A stretch of DNA of 49,957 nt from Bacteroidota bacterium. GTDB taxonomy: Bacteria > Bacteroidota > Ignavibacteria > OLB7. The first letter of the stretch is position 1; every line of letters begins with the position of its first letter. Position numbers and translations under genes: made by a program. This document shows positions 41,607 to 49,930 of the stretch, piece after piece. The notes under the pieces were generated by a model that worked only from the letters and a program-made list of their open reading frames with translations, searched no databases and was not told the origin of the DNA. The stretch spans positions 17,364-67,320 of the forward strand of contig JAFDZV010000004.1 of the NCBI GenBank assembly GCA_018266795.1, given 5' to 3'.

Positions 41607-42749
41607 TCAATGTCCGCCGGAGACATCGCCACCCAGCGATTCGGCGAGCTCCTTCTTTGCATGGCCGTTCCCATTGCCGTTCGTTGCAACGGGAACCGGC
41701 GTAATCCAGTGGTGCGTGTCGGTGATCTCGCCATACTGAATGCCGGTGATCGCCTTGTAGAGCCGCTCGCGCAACGAGCCGGGCTTCTCCTCGATCACGA
41801 GCGGGCGATCCTGGTAGTACAGTTCGCCAACCTGTGAGATCACTGCCGCCGTGCCGCTGCCGAACACTTCCTGGAGCGTCCCATCGGCGTGGGCCTGCGT
41901 AACCTCATGCATCGAAATCGGCCGCTCCTGTGTCGGGATCCCCCACTCCGAGGCAAGCGCCAGCACCGTGCGGCGGGTGATGCCGTCCAGAATCGTTCCG
42001 CCAAGAGGGGGCGTTACCAGAACGCCGTTGATCACGAAGAAGATGTTCATCGTGCCGACTTCCTCGGCGTAGTTGTGGGTGTCGGCATCCAGCCACAGCA
42101 CCTGATCGAAGCCCTTCCGTTTCGCCTCCTCTGCCGCAAGCAGCGAGGCAGCATAGTTTGCGGCTGTCTTCGCATCTCCAAGGCCGCCATGTGCGGCGCG
42201 GCTGTAGCGTTGCTCAACGAGGATGCGTGTAGGAGCCATCCCCTTCGCATAGTAGTTGCCTACGGGCGAGCAGATGATGAACATCATGTAGGTCTTCGAA
42301 GGACGCACACCGAGAGCGTTGTCCGTTGCAATCAGCGTGGGGCGCAGATAGAGCGCCGTGCCGCGCTGTGCGGGCACCCAGTTGCGATCCACGTCGACCA
42401 GGCGCTTGATTCCTTCCAGCACCACATCCTCCTCGAACGCGGGGATGCAGAGGTGCGCAGCGGAGCGCGAGAACCGTTGAACGTGATCGTTCACACGGAA
42501 GAGATTCACCGATCCATCGTTCCAACGGAACGCCTTCAGTCCTTCGAAGATCGTCTGGCCATAATGCAGCGTCAGGTTGGCCGGATCCAATCCCAGCGTC
42601 TCGTACGGCACAACGCGCGGGTCATGCCATCCGTTCTCCTGATCATAGTTCATGAGGAACATGTGATCAGCAAAGTATCGGCCGAAGCCGAGTTCGTCAA
42701 CATTGGGAAAAACCCTGGGATGTGGTGTCCGAAGAACGCTGATCTTCAT
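41607..42749 (-). CDS. ilvE: Branched-chain amino acid aminotransferase
   Basis: The 380-residue product is a class IV (fold type IV) PLP aminotransferase that transfers the amino group between glutamate and the 2-oxo acids of valine, leucine and isoleucine. Recognisable parts are LHYGQTIFEGLKAFR (61-75), ALYLRPTLIATD, the PLP lysine Lys194 in LGDAKTAANYAASLLA, the VLWLDADTHNYAEEVGTMNIFFV block and LDGITRRTVLALA. An AGGAGG ribosome site stands just before ATG 42749 and decides the start. The C-terminus is Asn/Gly/His-rich and may be flexible. It heads a four-gene operon that ends with dsbD. Confidence 0.95.
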   Translation of the reverse strand: MKISVLRTPHPRVFPNVDELGFGRYFADHMFLMNYDQENGWHDPRVVPYETLGLDPANLTLHYGQTIFEGLKAFRWNDGSVNLFRVNDHVQRFSRSAAHLCIPAFEEDVVLEGIKRLVDVDRNWVPAQRGTALYLRPTLIATDNALGVRPSKTYMMFIICSPVGNYYAKGMAPTRILVEQRYSRAAHGGLGDAKTAANYAASLLAAEEAKRKGFDQVLWLDADTHNYAEEVGTMNIFFVINGVLVTPPLGGTILDGITRRTVLALASEWGIPTQERPISMHEVTQAHADGTLQEVFGSGTAAVISQVGELYYQDRPLVIEEKPGSLRERLYKAITGIQYGEITDTHHWITPVPVATNGNGNGHAKKELAESLGGDVSGGH

Positions 42750-42978
42750 GGCTCCTCCTGCTGATTGAATGGTCCCGAATATACGCACCACCTGCTTGTA
42801 AATATAGACATTGACGGTGTAGTTTATCCCGTACCGAAACGTTACTACCCCATTTCAGTATGTGAGCCTTCGCGGGCGCCTCACCGGGAGGGCGGCGAGG
42901 GGACGGAAATGCATGCGGAAGTGCCCGTTCGGTTGCGGTCCCATTCGCCGCGCAGGCACGCGGCCAAGCTCCCAGGCC

Positions 42979-43929
42979 ATGCTCGAATCTCTTTCCAAGG
43001 CTTTTTTTCGCGGTTTCCGCCGAACTCCCGAGGAGCGACTCCGGGCGGCAAAGCTTGTTGCGTGCGATCTGGACGGTACCCTTCTCAATCGGGAGGAGCG
43101 GATCGCCCCTTCCTCCGTGGCGCTGATCAAGCAGGTTGAACAGCTCGGTATCCGATTCGTGCTCATCACACGTCGTCATCATCAGGCCGTTGAGCCGTAC
43201 GCCGAGGAACTGCAGCTGGCCGAGCCGATCATCTCGCTGGATGGCGCGCTTACCTGCGCGCTCCATGCCGATGCTCCGCTGGACACTGCGGAGTTCGATC
43301 AGGATTTCGCTCTCGACATCACGGACGAGATTGCCTTGACCGATGATGTCGATTGCTGGGTGGTGACTCCGAGCGGGTTCTTCACCGCGAAGGCGGACAC
43401 GCCGCTGCCATGGCATCACGTCCACTGGAACATCGAGACGGAGGTGATCCCGAGCTTCGAAGGGCTTGCTCGGCAGGGGAAGATTCTTGAGATCGTTGCC
43501 AGTGGAAGCTTCCACGGTGTGAACGCGATCTACAATTATGTGGAGAAGAAGATGCGCCGCGACGAGTTGAAGCTGCGTCTCTACGAGTCCAATGCCCGCA
43601 GCGACCAGTGGTATCTGGAGGTTCGCGCCAATGCGGCAACCAAGGATACCGCACTTGGGCGTCTGCTTGCCCGTTATGATGTAGACTATCAGGAAGTAAT
43701 AGGGATCGGTGACAACTACAACGATCTCGAGTTCTGCCGCAAGGCCGGCTACGTGGTTGCCGTGCGCAATGCGGTGGAGCCGCTTCTGCAGATGGCCGAT
43801 TACATCACGCAACGGGATTTCAACCACGAAGGCGTGGATGAGTTCCTGCAGTATTTCCTCGTGACGCGGGGTGCGATTGCGGGGGGAGCTCCGGTCCCGG
43901 CCACGAAACGCCGGCCGCGATCGCGATGA
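42979..43929 (+). CDS. Cof-type HAD-superfamily phosphatase
   Basis: The 316-residue product is a HAD hydrolase of the Cof/IIB group with a C2B cap. Motif I is ACDLDGTLLN (about 30-39), the motif II region is FVLITRRHH where relatives have ATGR, the motif III Lys is in ATKDTALGRLL, and motif IV is IGIGDNYNDLEF followed by the typical AGYVVAVRNA. Members dephosphorylate sugar phosphates, FMN or PLP; the substrate here is unknown. ATG 42979 is chosen because the preceding in-frame residues are Arg/Cys-rich and unrelated. It is divergent from ilvE, and a period-19 repeat follows its stop. Confidence 0.92.
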   Translation: MLESLSKAFFRGFRRTPEERLRAAKLVACDLDGTLLNREERIAPSSVALIKQVEQLGIRFVLITRRHHQAVEPYAEELQLAEPIISLDGALTCALHADAPLDTAEFDQDFALDITDEIALTDDVDCWVVTPSGFFTAKADTPLPWHHVHWNIETEVIPSFEGLARQGKILEIVASGSFHGVNAIYNYVEKKMRRDELKLRLYESNARSDQWYLEVRANAATKDTALGRLLARYDVDYQEVIGIGDNYNDLEFCRKAGYVVAVRNAVEPLLQMADYITQRDFNHEGVDEFLQYFLVTRGAIAGGAPVPATKRRPRSR

Positions 43930-43955
43930 TCGTGCGGCGCCGAAGCCATCTTGCC

Positions 43956-44031
43956 TCCGAAGGCCACAAGTACCTCCGAAAGCCACGTGTACCTACGAAG
44001 GCCGCATGCGCCGACGGAGGCGACGTGCCGG
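43956..44031. repeat. Four 19-bp tandem repeats
   Basis: Units at 43956-43974, 43975-43993, 43994-44012 and 44013-44031 follow the consensus TCCGAAGGCCACGTGTACC with increasing divergence; a further degraded unit may precede them. They lie in the gap between the HAD gene and the HD phosphodiesterase gene. The period is not a multiple of three and there are no spacers, so it is neither coding nor CRISPR. Confidence 0.75.
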
Positions 44032-44106
44032 GCTGAGGAGACGAGCCCGTTGAACCCTCTCGAGAGGGCGGATACCCCAACCGGCCGATAACCGAACCAG
44101 CATTCC

Positions 44107-46416
44107 ATGTCAGAGCACAAACGAAAGGCATCCTTCCCGGTTCAGCGTGCTGCTGAAGGGAAGGAGGAGGCACAGGGGGTTCGTTCACTGCGGTGGAAGA
44201 GCTGGGTGCGGTATGTGGCGCTGGCGCTTTCGATTGCGTTCATAGCGCTCCTCTTCCCGCGTTCCTCGATGCTCGAATACGAGTTCGAGCTGGGCTCGGT
44301 ATGGAATGGCGATACGGTGCGCGCGCCGTTTGCGTTCCCGATCTACAAGGACGACGCCACCTACGAGCAGGATACCAAGCGTGCAATGGCCGGTGTGCTG
44401 CCGGTGTACGTGCCGGGGAGTATCAACTCCGGCCGCATGCGCGACACGCTGCACGTTGTCGCCGCCGGCATCGCCGTCAGCCAGAACAAGCCATCGTTTC
44501 TCTCGGACAACTCGTGGAATCTGGTGCAGAGCATTCCGCTGGGCGACACGCGGGCGCAGCGTTTGCAGGAGATCGCCGATGCGCTCTCGGATGCCATCGT
44601 GATACCGTACGATGCAGGAGTGATCGAAGGGAGCAAGGCATCGCTGCAGAGCGAGAGGATTGCCGTGCGACGAAGCGAGGCCTACGAGGAGGTGCTGCCG
44701 CTGAGCGGATTGTTCGACAGTCTGGACGTGATGCGAACCGCGGAGGCCTCGCTCTCCAGGCGGCTCGGGCACGACGAGTCCGTGCTTGCGATGGAGCTGC
44801 TGCGCGTGCTCTACACGCCGAGCTATATCTACAGTCCGCGCCTTACTGCGGAGGCGCGCGAGAACGCAAAGTCGGAGGTGACGCGCTCGCTCGGCGTGGT
44901 GGCGGAGAACGAACTGATCGTTGCCACCGGCGAGCGTATCACCGATGCCACGCGACTGAAGCTTGTCAGCTACGAACGCTCGCGCAGGCTTCGCGAGGAG
45001 GAGGAGAACGTCTGGTTCCGTCTGCTGGGGAATGTGGGGCACACCGGCGTGCTGATGATGCTGGGGGTGCTTTTTCTCTACAACTTCCGTCCGCGCATCT
45101 TCTCGGACAATCTTCAGCTCGGAATCATCATCGGCGTACTGCTTCTGGTGGCGGTGCTCAGCTATCTCTCGCTGGTGGTGCACGCGGCATGGCCGGTGGA
45201 GTATCTGATCCTGATGCCGCTCCTCTCCATGCTGCTGGCGATCCTCTTCGATTCGCGAACCGCGTTCTACATGACGGTGATCGCATGCTTCATGGTGGCG
45301 GGCATTCGCGGCAACGACTACGCCGTTGCGCTTGCATGTCTCTCCGCCGGCGTTCTTGCGGCCTACACGGTACGCGACATCAAGAGCCGAACACAGTTGT
45401 TCCGATCCATCACCTTCTCGATGATCGGCTATGCGTTCGCCATCGTTGCGCTCGGCATCGAACGTGGTGATTCGGTTGGCATACTGGCGGAGAAGCTCGG
45501 CTCCGCTGCAATCAACGCCACGCTCTCGCCGGTGCTCACGTTCGGGTGCATCTTCGTGATCGAGAAGTTCTTCGGCGTGGCCACCGATCTGAAGCTGCTC
45601 GAGTACGACAATCTGAACCATCCGCTGCTCCGCGCGCTTGCGGACAAGGCGCCCGGCACGTATCAGCATACGCTTACCATTGCGCGGCTTGCCGAGAGCG
45701 CGGCGAACGCCATTGGAGCCAACGCGCTCCTGGCGAAGGTCGGTGCCTACTTCCACGACGTTGGCAAGATTGCCAAGGCGGAGTATTTCGTGGAGAATCA
45801 GATGCAGATGGGGAACAAGCACGACAAGCTGAAGCCGGAGAAGTCAGCGCAGATGATCCGTAATCACGTGCAGGACGGCATCGAGCTGGCGCGGGAGTAC
45901 GGATTGCCGCAGCGCATCATCGACTTCATTCCGATGCATCATGGAACTACGGTGATCCGCTACTTCTTCGACAAGGCGCGCGAGACCAATCCCGAGGCAA
46001 ATGAGGATGACTTCCGCTATCCCGGACCACGGCCGCAATCGCGCGAGACGGCGATCGTGATGCTTGCCGATGCCGTGGAGGCCACAACGCGCGCGCTTCC
46101 GAACCCGACGCCCAAGGCGATCGAGGAGACGATTGATCGCGCCATCAAGCGGCGCTTCTCCGACGGACAGCTGGACCAGTGCGAGCTGACGCTCGCCGAT
46201 CTGAACCGCATCAAGATCGCGTTCACGAAGAACCTGATCGGCATGAGCCATCCGCGGATTCAGTACAAGCCGGAGGCGGGCGAGCAGAGCGCGCCGGAGC
46301 CGGAGGTGCGGCGCGAACGGCAGGAACCGATGATCCCCTACATCGACGATGCGTTCGGCAGCATCGATGCGGAGATCAGTTACGGCAAGGGAGAGAAGAA
46401 GGGGGGAAGCCAGTAA
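44107..46416 (+). CDS. pgpH: 7TM HD-domain phosphodiesterase (PgpH/YqfF type)
   Basis: The 769-residue product matches the 7TMR-HD family. After a basic N-terminus there is one membrane helix (about 34-51), a large extracytoplasmic domain (about 55-300), seven membrane helices (about 310-500) and a cytoplasmic HD domain, with YQHTLTIARLAE, the metal-binding HD pair His550-Asp551 in AYFHDVGKI, MHHGT and MLADAVEATTRA. Characterised members such as PgpH of Listeria cleave cyclic di-AMP to pApA, so a role in c-di-AMP turnover and osmotic control is likely by homology. A K+ channel gene is also in the window but far off. The gene is followed 33 bases on by xerD. Confidence 0.93.
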   Translation: MSEHKRKASFPVQRAAEGKEEAQGVRSLRWKSWVRYVALALSIAFIALLFPRSSMLEYEFELGSVWNGDTVRAPFAFPIYKDDATYEQDTKRAMAGVLPVYVPGSINSGRMRDTLHVVAAGIAVSQNKPSFLSDNSWNLVQSIPLGDTRAQRLQEIADALSDAIVIPYDAGVIEGSKASLQSERIAVRRSEAYEEVLPLSGLFDSLDVMRTAEASLSRRLGHDESVLAMELLRVLYTPSYIYSPRLTAEARENAKSEVTRSLGVVAENELIVATGERITDATRLKLVSYERSRRLREEEENVWFRLLGNVGHTGVLMMLGVLFLYNFRPRIFSDNLQLGIIIGVLLLVAVLSYLSLVVHAAWPVEYLILMPLLSMLLAILFDSRTAFYMTVIACFMVAGIRGNDYAVALACLSAGVLAAYTVRDIKSRTQLFRSITFSMIGYAFAIVALGIERGDSVGILAEKLGSAAINATLSPVLTFGCIFVIEKFFGVATDLKLLEYDNLNHPLLRALADKAPGTYQHTLTIARLAESAANAIGANALLAKVGAYFHDVGKIAKAEYFVENQMQMGNKHDKLKPEKSAQMIRNHVQDGIELAREYGLPQRIIDFIPMHHGTTVIRYFFDKARETNPEANEDDFRYPGPRPQSRETAIVMLADAVEATTRALPNPTPKAIEETIDRAIKRRFSDGQLDQCELTLADLNRIKIAFTKNLIGMSHPRIQYKPEAGEQSAPEPEVRRERQEPMIPYIDDAFGSIDAEISYGKGEKKGGSQ

Positions 46417-46449
46417 CGGCCTCTGCGAGCCGTATTGTTCGTAGGTTCC

Positions 46450-47406
46450 ATGGCGATGATGGCCAACCAACACGATACCGGGGAGCTTTCACCGGGGCTG
46501 GAGCTGCTGCTGGACCGATATGTCGAGTTCCTCGTGGTGGACAAGGGCTCGGCGAACAACACCCGCGAAGCATACCAGCGCGACATCCGGCGTTACGCGG
46601 CACATCTGACCGGGCAGGGAATTCGTACTATCGACGGCGTGCGGATCGAACATGTGCGGCGGCACATCGTTGCTCTCGCCGAGGCGGGCCTTGCGCCTGC
46701 CTCCATCGCCCGTGCCATTTCTGCCGTGCGCGGGCTGCACAAGTTCGCGATGGTGGAGGGGGATGCACCGGGCGATCCCTCGGAGAACGTGCAGCTTCCG
46801 AAGCGGTTGCGCGTGTTGCCCGATGTACTTTCGGTGACGCAGGTGGCGGCGATCCTGGAGGCGCCGATGGCGGACACCGATCCGCGCCGCGCCCATTTCG
46901 TGCTGCGCGACCGCGCCATCCTGGAGATGCTCTATGCCACCGGCATGCGCATCAGCGAGCTCCGGACGCTGCATACCTCGCAGCTTCTGTTCGAGTACGG
47001 CCTGGTGCGCGTGATCGGCAAGGGGAACAAGGAGCGTCTGGTTCCCGTGGGGCAGACTGCACAGGAATGGGCCGAGGAATATCGCCGCCGCGCCCGGCCG
47101 TTGTTGATCAAGCGGGGCCAGCGAAGCGACGATATCTTCTTCCTCAATTCGCGCGGCGGCTCGCTGAGCCGGAACGCTCTCTGGAAAATGACGCGTGCGT
47201 ATGCCGCCGCTGCCGGTGTGGTTGCGGATGTGCATCCGCACACCTTCCGCCACTCCTTTGCCACCCACCTGCTGGAGGGGGGAGCCGATCTTCGCGCGGT
47301 GCAGGAGATGCTTGGGCATGAGGATATCACGACCACGCAGATCTATACCCACATCGATCGGGAGTATCTGCGCGAGGTGCACCGAACATTTCATCCGCGC
47401 GGATAG
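46450..47406 (+). CDS. xerD: Tyrosine recombinase XerD
   Basis: The 318-residue product is a Xer-type site-specific recombinase that, with XerC, resolves chromosome dimers at dif. The N-terminal SAM-like DNA-binding domain (about 15-105) is followed by the catalytic domain with Arg167 (ATGMRISEL), Lys191 (IGKGNKER), His264 and Arg267 (HTFRHSFATHLL), His290 (LGHEDITTTQIYTH) and the nucleophile Tyr299. The C-terminal REVHRTFHPRG is typical of XerD rather than XerC. ATG 46450 is preferred; a second ATG nearby (46459) is possible. It probably shares a transcript with the HD phosphodiesterase gene. Confidence 0.93.
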   Translation: MAMMANQHDTGELSPGLELLLDRYVEFLVVDKGSANNTREAYQRDIRRYAAHLTGQGIRTIDGVRIEHVRRHIVALAEAGLAPASIARAISAVRGLHKFAMVEGDAPGDPSENVQLPKRLRVLPDVLSVTQVAAILEAPMADTDPRRAHFVLRDRAILEMLYATGMRISELRTLHTSQLLFEYGLVRVIGKGNKERLVPVGQTAQEWAEEYRRRARPLLIKRGQRSDDIFFLNSRGGSLSRNALWKMTRAYAAAAGVVADVHPHTFRHSFATHLLEGGADLRAVQEMLGHEDITTTQIYTHIDREYLREVHRTFHPRG

Positions 47407-47737
47407 CATGCGGAGCGGATGAAACGCCGGCAGGGATCGTGTGTCATTTCACCCGCGGCGGCATTCGTTCGGTTGGAGTGAGGAGAGCCGACATGCCGCC
47501 TCGTTGCTCCGGCGGCGATCCCGCCCGAAAAAATGTCGCACGGCGATATCGCCGTGCGGTACCGGGTTGCCGTTCGAGGCCGCACACACGCGGTACCTTC
47601 GGAACGATTGAACGTGGAGCACCGGCCCGGGCGACGTTGTTCGGGCTTCAGGGGGAGGAGCAACCGTAGCGCTCCCCGGCCTCGTTGCGGATCATGTTGC
47701 GAAGTGTCTTCCGTGGCATGGCATAGGCCGAATTTTG
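47407..47737. other. Intergenic region between xerD and the fatty-acid hydroxylase gene
   Basis: No gene is supported. It contains a perfect 22-base palindrome with a T-run on the minus side (47537-47558, listed separately). A dif-like site for Xer was looked for and not recognised. Confidence 0.5.
47537..47558 (-). terminator. Perfect palindrome with T-run on the minus strand
   Basis: CGCACGGCGAT (47537-47547) and its complement (47548-47558) form a perfect 22-base palindrome. Read on the minus strand it is followed by ACATTTTTTC, so it looks like an intrinsic terminator for minus-strand transcription, although no minus-strand gene ends here. Confidence 0.55.
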
Positions 47738-47745
47738 TACTTTTG
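47738..47745 (+). promoter_or_regulatory. -7 element of the fatty-acid hydroxylase gene
   Basis: TACTTTTG fits the TAnnTTTG consensus exactly, 57 bases before the start codon. A clear -33 TTG is missing at the usual distance; GTGG lies near the place. Confidence 0.45.
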
Positions 47746-47802
47746 AGCCCGTCAATGAACGGGGTCAGCCGGTGATATTGACTAGAATCCATTGGTGAGA
47801 GT

Positions 47803-48438
47803 ATGGCACGTCGTTACGTATCCAACAAAAACGAAACCGTGCGAATGTTCGAGAGCAACTTCATGGAGTTCTTCTCGCACGTGCATCCGTCCACACCGCT
47901 TGTGGTATACATACCGGTGATGGGATACATGTTCTACCGTGCATTCGCAATCGATCATCTCGAAGTCGGGAGCGTGGCGGGTCTGTTCGTGGGCGGGGTG
48001 TTATCGTGGTCGTTCATCGAATACATCCTGCACCGGTTCGTGTTCCACTACCAGCCGAAGTCGGATTGGGGCAAGCGCTTTCATTTCATTCTGCACGGTG
48101 TACATCATGACTACCCGAACGATGCAACGCGGCTGGTGATGCCGCCGGGCATCAGCATCCCGCTCGCGATCATCTTCTACGTGGTCTTCCTCCTGATCCT
48201 GGGCCCGCATCTTACGCCGCCGGCCTTCGCGGGGATGGTGTTTGGATATCTCTGCTACGACATGCTTCACTATGCCACGCATCACTTCTCCATGAAGCGC
48301 GGCATCTGGTTGAAGCTGAAGCAGTATCACATGCGCCATCACTACGGTGAGGAGAATACGGGCTATGGCGTCAGCTCCCCGCTGTGGGACTATGTCTTCG
48401 GCACCGTTCAGGAACGGCCGAAGCATAAGAGTTCCTGA
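47803..48438 (+). CDS. Fatty-acid hydroxylase family membrane protein
   Basis: The 211-residue product is an integral membrane di-iron protein of the fatty acid hydroxylase/sterol desaturase superfamily, closest in pattern to the fatty acid 2-hydroxylase (FA2H/Scs7) group. The His boxes are HRFVFH, HGVHHDYPND, HYATHH and HMRHHYG, together able to hold two iron ions. Hydrophobic helices lie at about 32-50, 58-78, 120-137 and 142-160. It probably hydroxylates acyl chains of membrane lipids, perhaps sphingolipids, which occur in this phylum; a carotenoid hydroxylase role is possible since CrtZ is related. ATG 47803 is chosen after GAGAG. A terminator follows. Confidence 0.9.
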   Translation: MARRYVSNKNETVRMFESNFMEFFSHVHPSTPLVVYIPVMGYMFYRAFAIDHLEVGSVAGLFVGGVLSWSFIEYILHRFVFHYQPKSDWGKRFHFILHGVHHDYPNDATRLVMPPGISIPLAIIFYVVFLLILGPHLTPPAFAGMVFGYLCYDMLHYATHHFSMKRGIWLKLKQYHMRHHYGEENTGYGVSSPLWDYVFGTVQERPKHKSS

Positions 48439-48525
48439 CGTCCGATGCCGCAGGGCCTGCAGGCTCCGAAGCGCATTCCGGTTTCGTCGGGAACTGTATG
48501 TGAGACGGCACACAGATGTATGAAC

Positions 48526-48554
48526 AGAACAGCCCCGCAGCGCGGGGCCGTTCT
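48526..48554 (+). terminator. Terminator of the fatty-acid hydroxylase gene
   Basis: AGAAC-A-GCCCCGC (48526-48538) pairs with GCGGGGC-C-GTTCT (48542-48554), one mismatch, loop AGC, followed by GTTTCAG. Confidence 0.8.
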
Positions 48555-48640
48555 GTTTCAGTGCGGAGCTTCGGCTGCAATAGCCCGCCGCAACACCGCC
48601 CCATTCGAGACTGTGCCCTGCCTGCAGGCCGGTTTTTGAA

Positions 48641-48678
48641 GGCGGCGCGGCGGGGGCGGCGCGGCGGGGGCGGCGCGG
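48641..48678. repeat. 14-bp GC-only tandem repeat
   Basis: GGCGGCGCGGCGGG occurs at 48641-48654 and 48655-48668, with a partial third copy to 48678. It touches the stop codon of the minus-strand redox lipoprotein gene. Confidence 0.85.
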
Positions 48679-49848
48679 TCAGAGCCTGTCGAAATTCTCC
48701 AGGCACTTGTTGCCGAAACAGAATGAGCAGATCCTGACGCCGGGCCCGATCGGTTCCAGCCGCAGCTCGTGCACGGCGTCATCCTCGCGGCTTATCACGT
48801 AGTACATCCTCGATTCATCGATCGTCAGATACGTTCTGCCCGCGGCATCTATCTTGACATCCCTGCCGCGCTGTGCCGGCGGTACCGGATGGCCGTCGCG
48901 CGTTATCACCACCGACACCGGCTCCCCAGGCGTGCGCGTGAGCACGGAGTAGAGGTCGCGTCCGTGATAGGTGACGCCCACGTAGGCTGCGTCATCGCCG
49001 GCCGGAGTGCCGGCGGACTCCAGATAGTCTGCACGGTTGGCCCATGTGCCCGCCACGAAGATCCCGCGTTCAACGCGGCGCTCCGTTGGCCTGTAGGTTA
49101 CCGTCCGGTCCGGCTGAAAGCCCTCCCGGTTCGCCATCTCCCCTCCCCACTGCGTGCCGCGCTCCGCGCCCACATACACCTCCTCGCTCTCCGTGCCGCA
49201 ATCCGGGCCGAAGATCGGTGCGTCCGGCGCCACGGCGTACGCGGAGAAATCCGCATCCGGATGAATCTCCTTCAGCATCGCCTGGATCTCGCGTTCGAAC
49301 GTTCCGTAGTTCCCCTCACCTTCATGCTTCGTGCGTATCCGTCCCTCTCCGTCGATCAGATAGGATGCCGGCCAGGTGTCGTTGTGGTATGCGTCCCAGA
49401 TCCTGTCGCGGACATCCGCGATGGCTGGATACGGCAGCATGAAACGTTTGTAGGCGCGTTCGATGTTCGCCGCCTCCGACGAAAACGCGAACTCCCCCTT
49501 CTGTACGCCGATGATCTCCAGACCGTACTTGTGATAGCGTGCATACCATTCCTTCAGATGCGGGAACGTACGTATGCAGTTGATGCAGGTGTATTCCCAG
49601 AAGTCAACCAGAACAACCTTCCCCTTCAATGAAGCCATCGTAGGGGGATGATCGGTGCCCAGCCAGATCGCATCCGCCGGAAACTCCGGTGCAAGGCGGT
49701 CTGCGGCGGATGCTGGGGGCGCAGCTGCGGGTGGTGCCTGGTTGTCCGAAGCGCTCCGCGCCGGAGTGGAAGCGGCAGGGCGATGGGCTTCATCGGAACA
49801 TGCAGGGAGCCAGATGAACAGGAGCGCCAGCAGGAACAGGTTCTTCAT
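48679..49848 (-). CDS. TlpA/DipZ-like redox lipoprotein with C-terminal Cys motif
   Basis: The 389-residue product has a lipoprotein signal with lipobox LPAC (Cys17), a Pro/Ala-rich linker (about 22-50), and a thioredoxin-like TlpA/redoxin domain (about 60-210) with the active site YTCINCIR (Cys88, Cys91) and the cis-Pro in WPASYLID. The rest resembles the C-terminal carbohydrate-binding-like domain of mycobacterial DipZ (GGEMANREGFQPDRTVTY). At the end, where DipZ relatives have an FTFG motif, this protein has CSFCFGNKC, giving Cys374, Cys377 and Cys382, an unusual addition that could bind a metal or form a second redox centre. It may act with the DsbD system in periplasmic thiol chemistry. 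ATG 49848 gives the signal peptide. Confidence 0.9.
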   Translation of the reverse strand: MKNLFLLALLFIWLPACSDEAHRPAASTPARSASDNQAPPAAAPPASAADRLAPEFPADAIWLGTDHPPTMASLKGKVVLVDFWEYTCINCIRTFPHLKEWYARYHKYGLEIIGVQKGEFAFSSEAANIERAYKRFMLPYPAIADVRDRIWDAYHNDTWPASYLIDGEGRIRTKHEGEGNYGTFEREIQAMLKEIHPDADFSAYAVAPDAPIFGPDCGTESEEVYVGAERGTQWGGEMANREGFQPDRTVTYRPTERRVERGIFVAGTWANRADYLESAGTPAGDDAAYVGVTYHGRDLYSVLTRTPGEPVSVVITRDGHPVPPAQRGRDVKIDAAGRTYLTIDESRMYYVISREDDAVHELRLEPIGPGVRICSFCFGNKCLENFDRL

Positions 49849-49930
49849 GATATTGGTTCGATTGTGCTGCGGGCTTGCAAGGCATGCCCATGGCATTGAT
49901 TCCACAACATGGGCCGGGCATTCCCGGGAG

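Noticed and set aside
43956-44031. Possible CRISPR array
   Set aside because: The 19-bp units abut directly without spacers, diverge steadily, and no cas gene is near.
44185-45822. A long minus-strand frame opposite the HD phosphodiesterase gene
   Set aside because: Composition (Arg/His/Gln-rich) and lack of any motif show it is an antisense shadow of a well-supported gene.
47391-47792. A 133-codon minus-strand frame between xerD and the hydroxylase gene
   Set aside because: It reads through the palindromic terminator-like sequence and overlaps the end of xerD; composition is not protein-like.
47407-47802. A dif site beside xerD
   Set aside because: No 28-base sequence with the expected XerC/XerD half-sites could be recognised by eye.
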